Source: Nonomuraea polychroma
GTDB lineage: Bacteria; Actinomycetota; Actinomycetes; Streptosporangiales; Streptosporangiaceae
Length of the DNA stretch: 64,000 nucleotides
Assembly (NCBI RefSeq): GCF_004011505.1
Contig: NZ_SAUN01000001.1
Location: forward strand, 3,658,001 to 3,722,000
Direction: 5' to 3'
In this document: positions 51,101 to 59,359 of the stretch, one piece after another
Layout: every line of letters starts with the position of its first letter
Numbering within the stretch: the first letter of the stretch is position 1
Notes under the pieces: generated by a model
Told to the model about the DNA's origin: nothing
Seen by the model: the letters and a program-made list of their open reading frames with translations, nothing else
The model's database searches: none
Position numbers and translations under genes: made by a program

Positions 51101-52304
51101 TCAGGTTCGTCGGCGCGCCTGGCAGTTTCGACGGGTCGGGTACGGCCGGCGGCCACTGGACCTCCACGAAACGCGGCCGGTAGATACGCACGTCCCGGTA
51201 CAGATCCTCGGGGTCCCAGGCGTTGACGTCGTAGGTCAGGAGCAGCTTGCCGGGGTCGGACAACTCCGGATGGTGGCGGGCGACGTAGACGAACTGCCGC
51301 CGGTTGCTGATCTCCGGCTCCGGCGCCTCGTACAGGTACGTCGGCCCGCTGAACGGCCCGGTCGGCGCGTTGGACACGTACGCCACGATCCAGCCGCTGA
51401 ACAGGTCGTTGTTCTCCTGCGTGATCATCACGTACTGGTTGCCGACCTTGCTGACCGACATGCCCTCGCCGACGCCGCTGACCATGCGCGTGGAGTCGCT
51501 TTCCTTGTCTGACCAGCCGCTGCCGGTCCAGAACTCCCACGGGCCGCCGAGGTCGCCGGCCTTGGCCCTGGCCAGGTGGACGAACTTGGTGCCCTCGGCG
51601 TACTCGCTGCCGTAGATGTAGCTGTAGCCGCCGTCCTCCATCAGCGCCGAGCCCCAGGTCATGGAGTCGCTGACGGGCATCGGCCGGACCGAGGTCACCC
51701 GTAGATCGGGCAGGCTGAAGGTGGCCAGCGCGGTGCCCTGGCGTTTGAACCCGAGCGGGGTGCCGTCGTTGGTGCTGAGGTAGCGGCCGTAGATGACCTT
51801 GAGGGTGTTGCCCTCGACCGTGCCGTCGCCCACCCAGTAGAAGTCGTCGGGCGACAGGTCGGTGTCGATCAGTGAGGTCGGCGCGGCGGCGGTGCCCCCG
51901 TGCAGCGTTGGGCCGAGGTTCGAACCGTTCTGGATGACCATCGAGTTGCGCAGGAACGGGGCGTCCTTGGGACGGGAGTAGTCGGGGTTGACGGCGCCGA
52001 GGAAGGAGTCGGAGAAGATCCAGGCGATGCGGCCGTCGGGCAGCGGGATGGAGACGGTGGCGTCGCCGCCGGTCCAGTGGCCGCCGGCGTTGCCGTACCG
52101 GCCCCACATCTCGGCCAGGTCGAGGGGCGGCGTGAGAACGGTGGCGGAGGCTGAGGTCGCGGTGGCTGAGGTCGCGGTGGCTGAGGTAGCGGTGGCGGAG
52201 GCGGCCGTGTGGGGCGCTTGGAGCAGCCCCATCATGACGATCAGCGACAGGGCTGCAGTGAGTAACCGGGATAACTCCCGGCTGCTGCGAGATCTGGTGA
52301 TCAC
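48147..52304 (-). CDS. Secreted multidomain protein: DUF4185/DUF5005-like, nine FN3, phospholipase A2
   Basis: A 1,385-residue exported protein with GTG start at 52304. Signal helix LTAALSLIVMMGLLQAPHTA, then an Ala/Thr/Ser linker from a 15-bp repeat. Residues about 60-390 resemble DUF4185/DUF5005 beta-propeller-like domains (GGDATVSIPLPDGRIAWIFS, DDFYWVGDGTVEGNTLKVIY). Nine fibronectin-III repeats follow (about 393-1258), each with a P..P..L start and YEFKVTA-like strand. The C-terminus (about 1262-1385) is a prokaryotic phospholipase A2: DWRKQCARHDFGYRNY (His/Asp pair) and DRMFYRDMLVACD. It probably binds a surface polymer and cuts phospholipid nearby, a scavenging or toxic role; this is inferred from domains. 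Confidence 0.88.
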   Translation of the reverse strand: MITRSRSSRELSRLLTAALSLIVMMGLLQAPHTAASATATSATATSATATSASATVLTPPLDLAEMWGRYGNAGGHWTGGDATVSIPLPDGRIAWIFSDSFLGAVNPDYSRPKDAPFLRNSMVIQNGSNLGPTLHGGTAAAPTSLIDTDLSPDDFYWVGDGTVEGNTLKVIYGRYLSTNDGTPLGFKRQGTALATFSLPDLRVTSVRPMPVSDSMTWGSALMEDGGYSYIYGSEYAEGTKFVHLARAKAGDLGGPWEFWTGSGWSDKESDSTRMVSGVGEGMSVSKVGNQYVMITQENNDLFSGWIVAYVSNAPTGPFSGPTYLYEAPEPEISNRRQFVYVARHHPELSDPGKLLLTYDVNAWDPEDLYRDVRIYRPRFVEVQWPPAVPDPSKLPGAPTNLSVRMAGDGTAHLTWTAPPGSGLNYWVYKKDLTAGQTHFARTGNPVTETRYGDPFLKEGHTYAFHVRAVTTAGHEGPPSNTVNTESRKTAPPAPSGLVATAGVAGDVKLTWNASDPGVTYRVYQRDVTVGETVFTESATEDPLLESATLRDLIATHVYEFKVTAVNDIGESPPSNLARATAVFTPPGAPGNLAATAQSDGSIKLTWTAVAGADRYWVRLRDVTSGATDFTKIELPVHGTTTTLTHLLSGNTYEFKVTAGNGGGEGPASNVASATAKVALPDAPTGLGATPQADGSVKLTWTAAARAKTYWIYRRDVTFGHTEFSRYHLPASGTSAVIADLFNGNTYEFKVTGVGDGGEGPASAVVSAVSRVTPPQAPTGLRAEPGDGTVRLSWTAPVGASMYWVYQRDVTAGESTFTRLAYPAGQPSADLQGLVNGHTYEYKVTGINDAGEGPAGGVVSVVPKPPAPPKVTGVSAQPQQDGTVKLTWTPIDGSFYWLSYRDTTAGQTSYTRLEYPATTNSAQIGPFTGGHAYDFLVTATNPGGDGPPSDPVRVTILGSATLGKVSMPQPAAKASVKAVAALPRPPTNLRVTQRTRDFVALEWDASPDHGSVYYWVQFRSVGRSQWYNLTYPTLNLTYHVGKPLWPGFQYEFRVVAENQTGASSPTNTVRSALGGSPPPRPTGLRVGSTANGVDLLWTQTAEEDFYWVEFKPSGTGTWYRLAWPATWHEASIGAPLWRGYSYDFRVIAVNRDGESPPSSSVSAVPDYPKPQPPSALYHTDGPGWSRISWNDSGSDVMYWLYYRPAGSGSWTRARYPLAESEITLKYLPIGRYDVRVTAVNMRGESAASPTITIRLKPSKAHMLAMLTEISTAGWNRWLGLDGGDAYYIDGYEWDHSTDLCSGSPDRPVLGLAPFERVDWRKQCARHDFGYRNYKAMSAFDYNRKLRIDRMFYRDMLVACDAQIVHHGVKCIGLAHVYYAAVLKLGT
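52141..52202. repeat. 15-bp tandem repeat in the signal/linker region
   Basis: About four units of GGTGGCTGAGGTCGC encode the (A/S)-T-A-T-S linker directly after the signal peptide of the FN3/phospholipase protein. In-frame unit length allows copy number to vary without breaking the gene. Confidence 0.7.
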
Positions 52305-52613
52305 GCCAGGATATTAAGTCATTAGATGACTTCTTGCTATATGTCCGACACAGCGTGGAGGACAGCGCCGTCGACCGCGCCGTCGACCGCGCCGTCGCTG
52401 CGGGGCAGCCGCGCGCCTCTGGGCGCGCCGGCCGACCGGGCCTCGTCACGCGCGCTGCTGATGTTGGTTCGCGGTAGTGTCGAGATCAGGTTCTCTGAGC
52501 GGCGACGTCGCTTTCGGTCCCGGTTTGTCATGTGCGAAGTCGGAGGTGATCACGGTGCACCAGCTCTTATGACGGCCCCAGCCCGGGGCGTCACGGAGCC
52601 GGAAGGTGACCGT

Positions 52614-52910
52614 ATGAGCAAGACCGACAAGACCCGGCCCAGGTGGGTGCGGATGGCCGACGCGCCGCTGGTGACCTGTGTGCCCGTGCATGATCATCGG
52701 TTCGGGCCGTGCACGCTGCCGGACGAGGTCACTCCCGACAGCACGAACTGGCGCAGGGGCGGCTGTTACTGGGGCGCCCCCGGCTACCACGTGCTCGTTT
52801 GCGAAACCAGGGGCGGGAACCGGGAGGGGTACTACCTCCGTCGTGAGGACCGCCGCCGCAGCCGCCACCAAGCGCGCCGCGAACTGCGCGCCTATCGCGG
52901 TGAAGACTGA
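52614..52910 (+). CDS. Conserved-looking hypothetical protein, 98 residues
   Basis: ATG at 52614 follows GGAAGGTGACC. Sequence: TRPRWVRMADAPLVTCVPVH, DHRFGPCTLPDEVTPDSTNW, RRGGCYWGAPGYHVLVCET then a very basic tail (REDRRRSRHQARRELRAYRG). Three Cys and several His could bind metal, but no family is recognised. The longer frame from 52326 is not supported. The 52305-52613 stretch holds only GCCGTCGACCGC direct repeats. Confidence 0.6.
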   Translation: MSKTDKTRPRWVRMADAPLVTCVPVHDHRFGPCTLPDEVTPDSTNWRRGGCYWGAPGYHVLVCETRGGNREGYYLRREDRRRSRHQARRELRAYRGED

Positions 52911-53227
52911 TAGAAGGCGGAGGGCAGGCTATAGGCGGGCACTGTCGTTTCCCGTCCGGTGCGGAACGGGAGCGCAAGGCCCCCCACTCGGGTCCGTGCA
53001 ACCCGCCCAAAGCAACTCTGCGTAATGGTTCAGGATCGCCAAAGAAGGGGGCACTGCCCTTTCAGGCGTACTTGGTCTGCCCCCTGAACATTCGTCCAAG
53101 ACGGCGGCTCCGGTGTCGGACACGCTGCCCTCATGACATCACTGACCGAAAAACCGGCGCACCGCCCGGGGCGCACCTCGCCGGGCACGCGCCTGCTGCT
53201 GCTCGGCACCGGCGCGCAGAGCGACCG

Positions 53228-53333
53228 GCCGTGCTCTCACCTCGCCGCGCGCGTGCCCGCCGTCGTCGTCTCGGTGGAGGACCGCCTGGCGCCCGAGCAC
53301 CCACTTCCCGCCTCGGCCGACGACGCGCCCGGC
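53228..53333 (+). pseudogene. HSL-type hydrolase fragment
   Basis: PCSHLAARVPAVVVSVEDRL then APEHPLPASADDA is the segment after the HGGG motif of hormone-sensitive-lipase-like esterases (family text: V-x-Y-R-L-A-P-E-H). The HGGG and GDSAGG parts are missing. Next to it the opposite strand carries a later piece of the same family. Confidence 0.6.
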
Positions 53334-53456
53334 GGTCAGGATGAAGGCCGTCGGCAGGCGGCTGAGGTCGTCATACGCGAGAGGCGAGAAGTCCGCCACG
53401 TCGCGCACGTCCTGGCCTTCGTCGGAGACCGGCTGCGCCGGGAAGGCGCCGCGGTA
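53334..53456 (-). pseudogene. Inverted C-terminal piece of an HSL-type hydrolase
   Basis: On the minus strand, [20 protein letters not shown] then [20 protein letters not shown] and LTAG match the region before the catalytic Asp of the same esterase family (typically P..D..LP..I..A..D.L). Its orientation opposite to the adjacent fragment implies a local inversion within one former gene. Confidence 0.55.
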
Positions 53457-54436
53457 TGAGCAACGAGACATGGGCGATCGAAACCCGCGGCCTGGTCAAG
53501 GTCTTCGGCGCCAACCGGGCGGTCGACGGCGTCGATCTCGCGGTGCCCGCGGGGTGCGTCTACTCGGTGCTCGGGCCCAACGGAGCGGGGAAGACGACCA
53601 TCATCCGGATGATCGCCACGCTGATCCGTCCCGACGGCGGCACCGCCCGCGTGCTGGGCCACGACGTCGCCGCTGAGGCGGCCCAGGTCAGGGCACGTCT
53701 CGCGCTCACCGGGCAGTTCGCGTCCCTCGACGAGGACCTGACCGGGCTCGAGAACCTCACCCTGCTCGCCCGCCTGCGCGGACACCGCGGCAAGGCGGCC
53801 AGGAAGCGCGCCACCGACCTGCTGGAGGCCTTCGACCTGAGCGCGGCCGCCAGGCGGGAGGTGAAGGCCTACTCCGGCGGCATGCGGCGCCGGCTCGACA
53901 TCGCCGGCTCCCTCGTCGTCCGTCCCGACCTGCTGATGCTCGACGAGCCGACGACCGGCCTGGATCCGCGCAGCCGCGGCCAGGTGTGGGAGAGCGTGCG
54001 AGCGCTCGTCGGCGTCGGCACCACCGTCCTGCTGACCACGCAGTACCTCGAAGAGGCCGATCAGCTCGCCGACCGCATCGCCGTCGTCGACCACGGCCGC
54101 GTCATCGCCGAGGGCACGAGCGACCGGCTCAAGGCTCTGGTCGGGGCGAGCGCGCTGCGCGTGCGGGTCGCCGACAGCGCCGACCGCCCGGAGGTCGCCA
54201 GGCTCCTCGCGGCCACGCTCGGCGCCGCCCCCGTTCTGGAGCCGGATCCCGTCGCGCTCTCCCTGCGGGTGGACGAGCCGGCCGCGGTCGCGAGCGCGCT
54301 CGCGGCCATCACCGAACGCGGAATCGGCATCGGCGAGTATGCGCTGGCGCAGCCGAGTCTCGACGAGGTGTTCCTGGCCCTCACCGGAAAGCCAGCCGAC
54401 GGCCCCGCGCCAGGCCATGAGGAGGCATCGACGTGA
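53456..54436 (+). CDS. DrrA-type ABC exporter ATPase (second system)
   Basis: A 326-residue ATPase: Walker [17 protein letters not shown], signature [15 protein letters not shown], Walker [37 protein letters not shown], then a DUF4162 tail. About 60% like the other DrrA here by eye. Start overlaps relic DNA of a hydrolase, so its native promoter may have been replaced. ATGA-like overlap with the permease gene. Confidence 0.93.
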   Translation: MSNETWAIETRGLVKVFGANRAVDGVDLAVPAGCVYSVLGPNGAGKTTIIRMIATLIRPDGGTARVLGHDVAAEAAQVRARLALTGQFASLDEDLTGLENLTLLARLRGHRGKAARKRATDLLEAFDLSAAARREVKAYSGGMRRRLDIAGSLVVRPDLLMLDEPTTGLDPRSRGQVWESVRALVGVGTTVLLTTQYLEEADQLADRIAVVDHGRVIAEGTSDRLKALVGASALRVRVADSADRPEVARLLAATLGAAPVLEPDPVALSLRVDEPAAVASALAAITERGIGIGEYALAQPSLDEVFLALTGKPADGPAPGHEEAST

Positions 54437-55284
54437 CCATCCACCAGGCAGCCGAACGCTCGACGTTCGAGCATCTCGACACCCGGCTGATCTCCGCCGT
54501 CGCCGACGCGCCGCCGCCGGACACGGGCGCCGGCGCGCTCCGCGCCACGCTGACCTTCGCGTGGCGCGTCCTGCTGAAGATCAGGCATGTTCCCGAGCAG
54601 CTCCTCGACGCCACGCTGTTCCCGATCCTGTTCACGCTGATGTTCACGTACGTGTTCGGCGGGGCGATGATCGGATCGCCGGAGGCGTACCTGCGCTACG
54701 CGCTGCCGGGGATCCTCGCCCAGACGGTCGTCTTCATGACGATGTACACGGCCGTGACCCTGAACACCGACATCGAGCGGGGCTCCTTCGACCGCTTCCG
54801 CTCGCAGCCGATCTGGCGTCCGGCACCGCTCGTCGGCGCGCTGCTGGGCGACACGCTGCGGTACAGCGTCGCCTCCGCGTTCGTGTTCGGCATCGCGACG
54901 CTGATCGGATACCGGGCGTCCGGCGGCCTCGGGGGCGTCGCCGGGGCCATCGCGCTGCTCCTGGTCTTCTGCTTCGCGCTGAGCTGGCTCTGGCTGATCG
55001 TCGGCCTCACCGTGCGGACCCCGGCCGCCGTGATGGGGGTGTCCACCGTCATCCTCTTCCCGCTGACCTTCGTGAGCTCGGCGTTCGCGCCGCCGGAGAC
55101 CATGCCGGCCTGGATGCGGGAGTTCGTGACCGTCAACCCGGTGACGCTCCTCGTCCAGGCGGCGCGCGGCCTCCTCGACGGCGTGCCCGACACCGGGGAC
55201 ATCGCGCTGGTCCTGGCGCTCTCAGCGGTCATGACGGTCGTGTTCGCCCCGATCGCGCTCTGGCTCTACAACGGCAGGACCTGA
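54433..55284 (+). CDS. DrrB-type ABC-2 exporter permease (second system)
   Basis: A 283-residue permease with six helices: [80 protein letters not shown] and a final helix ending [11 protein letters not shown] start overlaps the ATPase stop by 4 bp. No dedicated regulator sits beside this pair; the MerR gene lies beyond the MFS gene on the opposite strand. Cargo unknown. Confidence 0.92.
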   Translation: MTIHQAAERSTFEHLDTRLISAVADAPPPDTGAGALRATLTFAWRVLLKIRHVPEQLLDATLFPILFTLMFTYVFGGAMIGSPEAYLRYALPGILAQTVVFMTMYTAVTLNTDIERGSFDRFRSQPIWRPAPLVGALLGDTLRYSVASAFVFGIATLIGYRASGGLGGVAGAIALLLVFCFALSWLWLIVGLTVRTPAAVMGVSTVILFPLTFVSSAFAPPETMPAWMREFVTVNPVTLLVQAARGLLDGVPDTGDIALVLALSAVMTVVFAPIALWLYNGRT

Positions 55285-55318
55285 GCGGCCCCGGGGGCGT
55301 CGCCGCACCCGCACCTGG

Positions 55319-56623
55319 TCACGACAAGCTGCGTGTGCGCCCCCGGGCCGCCTCCACCCTCGCGCCGTCGCGCTCGGGATTCACCAGCAGTGCGAAAAGC
55401 GCGCCTCCCACCATGGCGATGCCGCCCATCAGCACGAACACGTTGGTGTAGCCCTCGGCGAGCGAGCCTGCGGAACGGGCCGTGTCCAGTACGACGCCCG
55501 CGACCCATGGCCCGGCGGCGGCGAGGAGACCGGCGACGGCCACGCCGATCGACAGCACGCTCGTGCGCTGCCCCGGCGGCACGATCTGCACCAGAGCCGG
55601 GTTGGCCACAGCATTGACGGTCATGGCCAACCCGTAGCCCATCATCAGCAGAGCCATGGGGAGCACCACACCGGAGACGAGGGAAAGGGCCGCCAGGAAG
55701 ACACCGCCGAGCGCGAGCAGCACACCGCCCCACATCCCGCGGACGATTCGGGACGTGGCCCCCTTCCTGAGCCTCCGGTCGCTCCACCCGCCGTACAGGT
55801 ACAGGAACACCATCGCGGAGATGCTGGGCACGCCGAACAGCGAGCCCGCCGTGACCGCCGAGAACCCCAGCGCCACCTCGAAGTAGGACGGAAGCCAGGT
55901 CAGGACCACGGCCACGAGCATCGAGGAGGCCGTGAACGCGGCCACGTACCCGGCGAAGGTGCCGGTCAGCAGGATGGTCCGTACGGGCGCACGAGATCCG
56001 GTCTCCGCCACGGTTCCGGCCTGGCCATAGGGACCCTCTCTCCCGAGGAACGACCACGCCGGCGCCCAGGCGAAGCCGAGGAGTGCCACGGCGAGGAAGC
56101 CCGACTCCCAGCTGAATGCGGCGATCACCAAGGCCAGCGGCGGAGCGAAGAGCAGCTTGCCGAGTGACGCCCCGGTCGTGAGCAGCGCCGTGGGGAATCC
56201 GCGCCGTTCATTGGGCCACCAGGAGTAGGCGGCCACGTGCGACACCGGCACGGTGGGACCCTCCGCCGCTCCGAGAACGAACCGCGTCGCCAGCAGCAGC
56301 CCACCCGAAGCGGCGAAGACAATGGGCAACTGGAGGAGTGACCACACCACCACGAGGGTGAAGAGCGTGGCCTTGATGGGCAGCCGGTCGGCCACGAAGC
56401 TGTACAGCAGCGCCGTGGCCGGGCCGAGCAGGCCGGCGGCGCTGCTGATGCTGCCGAACTCGGCGGCCGAGAGCCCGAGGTCGGCCATCGCCGGTTGCGC
56501 GACCAGCCCGAGAATCGCCTTGTCCAGGTATGCGATCAACGTGCAGCCGAGCAGCATGAGAGTGATGGCCCAGGCCAGGATCGGGCGGTGCTTTTCTGGA
56601 CTGGTGGCCGCGGTGCCCCTCAC
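55319..56623 (-). CDS. MFS transporter (ACS/anion-cation symporter-like)
   Basis: A 434-residue 12-helix carrier. LLGCTLIAYLDKAILGLVAQ, EFGSISSAAGLLGPATALLY, then motif A-like VADRLPIKAT, GAAEGPTVPVSHVAAYSWWP (ACS family signature), and the central loop SDRRLRKGATSRIVRG. Members take up organic acids or sugar acids. GTG start overlaps the MerR stop. Last gene of the SDR-MerR-MFS operon. Confidence 0.9.
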   Translation of the reverse strand: MRGTAATSPEKHRPILAWAITLMLLGCTLIAYLDKAILGLVAQPAMADLGLSAAEFGSISSAAGLLGPATALLYSFVADRLPIKATLFTLVVVWSLLQLPIVFAASGGLLLATRFVLGAAEGPTVPVSHVAAYSWWPNERRGFPTALLTTGASLGKLLFAPPLALVIAAFSWESGFLAVALLGFAWAPAWSFLGREGPYGQAGTVAETGSRAPVRTILLTGTFAGYVAAFTASSMLVAVVLTWLPSYFEVALGFSAVTAGSLFGVPSISAMVFLYLYGGWSDRRLRKGATSRIVRGMWGGVLLALGGVFLAALSLVSGVVLPMALLMMGYGLAMTVNAVANPALVQIVPPGQRTSVLSIGVAVAGLLAAAGPWVAGVVLDTARSAGSLAEGYTNVFVLMGGIAMVGGALFALLVNPERDGARVEAARGRTRSLS

Positions 56624-57162
56624 CCTGCCGGTAATGCCGGTCGCCGCGGCTCGTCCGGCAGCGCCGTACGGCCGGTGGCGGCGTCGAGGGCCGGAACGTC
56701 CGGCCCGGTCGAGCCGCCGTACGTGGCGATCTTGTACTCGACCGCCGTGAGGGAAAGGGTCAGCTCACGGATCCGGCGGCGGATGGTGTCGCGATGTTCG
56801 AGCAGCATGTCGAGCCGCTCCGGCACCGTGTGCTCGCCGGCGTCGACGAGCGAGATGTAGTCCTGCAGGTCGCGCATCGGCATACCGGACAGCCGCATCC
56901 GGGTGAGGAACACCAGGCGCCGCACCGCGTCGGCGTCGTAGACACGATGACCGTTGGTGTCACGGGCCACCTCGACCAGCCCGACCCGCTCGTAATAACG
57001 CAGCGTGTGGGGCGAGATGTCGAGGAGGTCGGCGACCTCAGCGATCGTCATCGACGCGGGCACGTCGGCCACGGCGGTGAGGCGGTGGATCGCCTCGACC
57101 GACAGCGGGCCGTCGTCCCCGAGCGTTTCCAGCGCCCTGGTCATCAGATCGTCGGTGGCCAT
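56620..57162 (-). CDS. MerR-family regulator
   Basis: A 180-residue regulator. The MerR domain (MTIAEVADLLDISPHTLRYY, ERVGLVEVARDTNGHRVYDA, RLVFLTRMRLSGMPMRDLQD) begins at about residue 38 after an N-terminal extension. A coiled-coil (LDMLLEHRDTIRRRIRELTL) ends the core; no Cys pair for metals, so an organic effector is likely. It lies 9 bp after the SDR gene. Likely binds the 19-bp-spacer promoter at 58040-58070. Confidence 0.9.
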   Translation of the reverse strand: MATDDLMTRALETLGDDGPLSVEAIHRLTAVADVPASMTIAEVADLLDISPHTLRYYERVGLVEVARDTNGHRVYDADAVRRLVFLTRMRLSGMPMRDLQDYISLVDAGEHTVPERLDMLLEHRDTIRRRIRELTLSLTAVEYKIATYGGSTGPDVPALDAATGRTALPDEPRRPALPAG

Positions 57163-57171
57163 GACGCGAGC

Positions 57172-58032
57172 CTAGATCGGCCGGACCGACGCCGGGACGC
57201 CCGCGAAGTCGGCGCTGCGGGCGGTCTCGGCCCACCGCTCGACCTCGTCCAGGCCGCGCCGGTACGCACCCGAGATACGCTCGACCGCCTCGCGCCCGAG
57301 CGGCAGCCGCAGCGGCACCTCGTCACTGTGCGCGAGGGACACGATGATCTCGGCCGCCCGGGCCGGGTCCCCCTCCTGGAGGCCATCGGCCCCGGCCATG
57401 TCCGCGCGGACGGCGGCGAGCAGGTCACGGTAGGTCTCCGACGCCTCGGTGAACTCCAGCACGTCGTCCGCGTGGAAGCCGGTCCGGAACCGGCTGGGCT
57501 CGACGATCATCACGCGGATCCCGAACGGCGCGACCTCCCCCGCCAGGGCTTCGGACCAGCCTTCGAGGGCGAACTTCGACGCGGAGTACGCCGACACGCC
57601 AGGGAACGACATCCGCCCACCCTGGCTGCTCATCTGCACGATCGTCCCGGTGCCCTGCGCGCGCATCACGGGCAGCGCCGCCCGGACGAGCGCGGCGGGG
57701 CCGAACAGGTGCAGATCCATCAGCTCACGCAGCTGCGCGTCGCCGACCTCTTCGACCGCTCCGACCACGGCCCGGCCCGCGTTGTTGACGAGCACGTCGA
57801 GCCGGCCGAAGCGGCCGAGGGCCTCCTGTACGAGGTCCGCGGCCGCAGCGATGTCCCGGGCGTCGAACGCCGCGACCAGGCAGGTGTCCGGGTATTCGGC
57901 CTGCAGATCGGCCACACTCTCCGGACGGCGCACCGCCGCCACCACGTGGTCGCCCGCCGCGAGCGCCGACTCCGCCAGTGCGCGCCCGAAACCGCGGGAC
58001 GCGCCGGTAATGATCCAGGTCTGTGTCGTCAT
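57172..58032 (-). CDS. SDR oxidoreductase (first gene of the MerR operon)
   Basis: A 286-residue SDR: WIITGASRGFGRALAESALA, VVAAVRRPESVADL, VNNAGRAVVGAVEEVGD, catalytic Ser in IVQMSSQGGRMS, Tyr/Lys in YSASKFALEGWSEALAGEV. Close to the broken SDR at 37615-38046 in type but complete. Substrate not evident; the downstream MFS carrier could import it. Confidence 0.93.
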   Translation of the reverse strand: MTTQTWIITGASRGFGRALAESALAAGDHVVAAVRRPESVADLQAEYPDTCLVAAFDARDIAAAADLVQEALGRFGRLDVLVNNAGRAVVGAVEEVGDAQLRELMDLHLFGPAALVRAALPVMRAQGTGTIVQMSSQGGRMSFPGVSAYSASKFALEGWSEALAGEVAPFGIRVMIVEPSRFRTGFHADDVLEFTEASETYRDLLAAVRADMAGADGLQEGDPARAAEIIVSLAHSDEVPLRLPLGREAVERISGAYRRGLDEVERWAETARSADFAGVPASVRPI

Positions 58033-58039
58033 GGCGGCG

Positions 58040-58070
58040 ACGCTATGGCTTCGAGCGCGCTCGAACGCAA
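58040..58070 (-). promoter_or_regulatory. MerR-type promoter with 19-bp spacer and palindrome
   Basis: On the minus strand TTGCGT (58070-58065) and TAGCGT (58045-58040) are 19 bp apart, and TTCGAGCGCGCTCGAA, a perfect 16-bp palindrome (58050-58065), fills the spacer. This is the classical geometry of MerR-activated promoters. The SDR ATG is 8 bp beyond the -10-like box, so the mRNA may be nearly leaderless. Confidence 0.75.
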
Positions 58071-58141
58071 ACCCCGCGCGACCCCCGCCGCCGGGCCGGG
58101 AGGACCGGTGTCAGCGCGCGCGTCTGGAGCAGAACGGCCGG

Positions 58142-59191
58142 TCAGCTGTTCCGGCGCAACGCGAGCGGGGTGCGGGGGGCGGCGGTGCTGCCCCGTACGA
58201 CGAGGCGTGTCGGAAGCACGATCTCGCGGCGTTCCTGATGTTCACCGTTCAGCCGGTCTATGACCGCTTGGACGGCGAGCCGGGCTTGCTCGATCGGTGA
58301 CTGGCTGACGGTCGTGAGAGCCATCCGCGGGTGTCGCGCCATGAGGCTGTCGTCGAAGCCGGCCACGGACATGCCGTCCGGTACCCGGATGCCGCTGCTC
58401 TCCAGCGCCTCGATCAGCCCCACCGCCGCACGATCGTTGAACGCGACGACGGCCGTGATGCCCGTGCCGGATGGGAGATGCTCGAAAGCCGCCGCCCCCT
58501 GCCGCTCAGTGAGGCCTCCAGGAAGGACAACGGCCTCGAGCCCGTGCCGTCGCATGGCCGCCCGGTAGGCGCCTCGCCGGACGGCGGCGATGTGTCCCGC
58601 TCCCCCGTCGACGTGGGCGATGTGCCGGTGGCCGAGTGAGACCAGATGGTCCACCACGTCGGTGATGCCCTGCTCGTCGTCGGCGCGGACGACGTCCACC
58701 TCCGGCAGGTTGAGCGGGCGTCCCACGCAGACGGTCGGAACGTTCTCGACGAGGGAGGCCAGCTCGGCTTCGGGCATCGTCGGCCCCAGCAGGAGGAGGG
58801 CCTCGCACCGGAAGTCGATGAGGGTCTCGATGGAGCGCCGCTCGTCGTGGGTGGCGGTGATGGCTCCCAGAACCGTCTCGTACCCCGCGGCGTCCACGAT
58901 CGCCTGAATCTCCTCGGCGAGTTCTCCGTGGTACACGTTGCTCGGGAGGATCGTCACGCCGATGAGCCGCGTCCGTCGCTGGGCGAGGAGCGTGGCGGTT
59001 CTGTCCTTGCGATAGCCCATGCGCTCGGCGACGGCCAGCACGCGCTGGGTCGTGGCCGCGCTCGGTCCCGCCGAGCCGCTGAGCACTTTGGAGACCAGCC
59101 CCTTGGACACGCCGGCCGCGGCGGCGACGTCGAGGATCGTCGGCCGGCGGCGTCCTGGCCGAGGCGATGCCGGCGCGGTGTGGTCGGGCAT
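58142..59191 (-). CDS. LacI-family repressor of the adjacent sugar operon
   Basis: A 349-residue LacI protein: HTH and hinge TILDVAAAAGVSKGLVSKVL then AERMGYRKDRTATLLAQRR, then a periplasmic-binding-like sensor (LIGVTILPSNVYHGELAEEI, HIAHVDGGAGHIAAVRRGAY, GMSVAGFDDSLMARHPRMAL TTV). Divergent from the Gfo/Idh-epimerase-ABC operon, separated by 168 bp that include AAACCGGTTT. The ligand is probably the imported sugar or polyol. Confidence 0.93.
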   Translation of the reverse strand: MPDHTAPASPRPGRRRPTILDVAAAAGVSKGLVSKVLSGSAGPSAATTQRVLAVAERMGYRKDRTATLLAQRRTRLIGVTILPSNVYHGELAEEIQAIVDAAGYETVLGAITATHDERRSIETLIDFRCEALLLLGPTMPEAELASLVENVPTVCVGRPLNLPEVDVVRADDEQGITDVVDHLVSLGHRHIAHVDGGAGHIAAVRRGAYRAAMRRHGLEAVVLPGGLTERQGAAAFEHLPSGTGITAVVAFNDRAAVGLIEALESSGIRVPDGMSVAGFDDSLMARHPRMALTTVSQSPIEQARLAVQAVIDRLNGEHQERREIVLPTRLVVRGSTAAPRTPLALRRNS

Positions 59192-59275
59192 GCGAGCACG
59201 ATAAGGCCGGAGGGTTTGTCAGCACAAACCCTTGACATATGCCGGTAACACAACGCATGCTCGGCGCAACCTTTT

Positions 59276-59296
59276 AAACCGGTTTCCAAACCGCTT
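59276..59296. promoter_or_regulatory. LacI-type operator
   Basis: AAACCGGTTT (59276-59285) is a perfect decamer palindrome with the central CG typical of LacI/CcpA-type sites, followed by CCAAACCGCTT, a related half. A TTGACA lies upstream on the + strand at 59232-59237. It sits between the divergent LacI and oxidoreductase genes. Confidence 0.55.
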
Positions 59297-59359
59297 CTGA
59301 GGGCGTCTACGCAGCGCGAACGCCCCTTTTCAGTGATGCCCATGAATTGAGGAGCCAGC

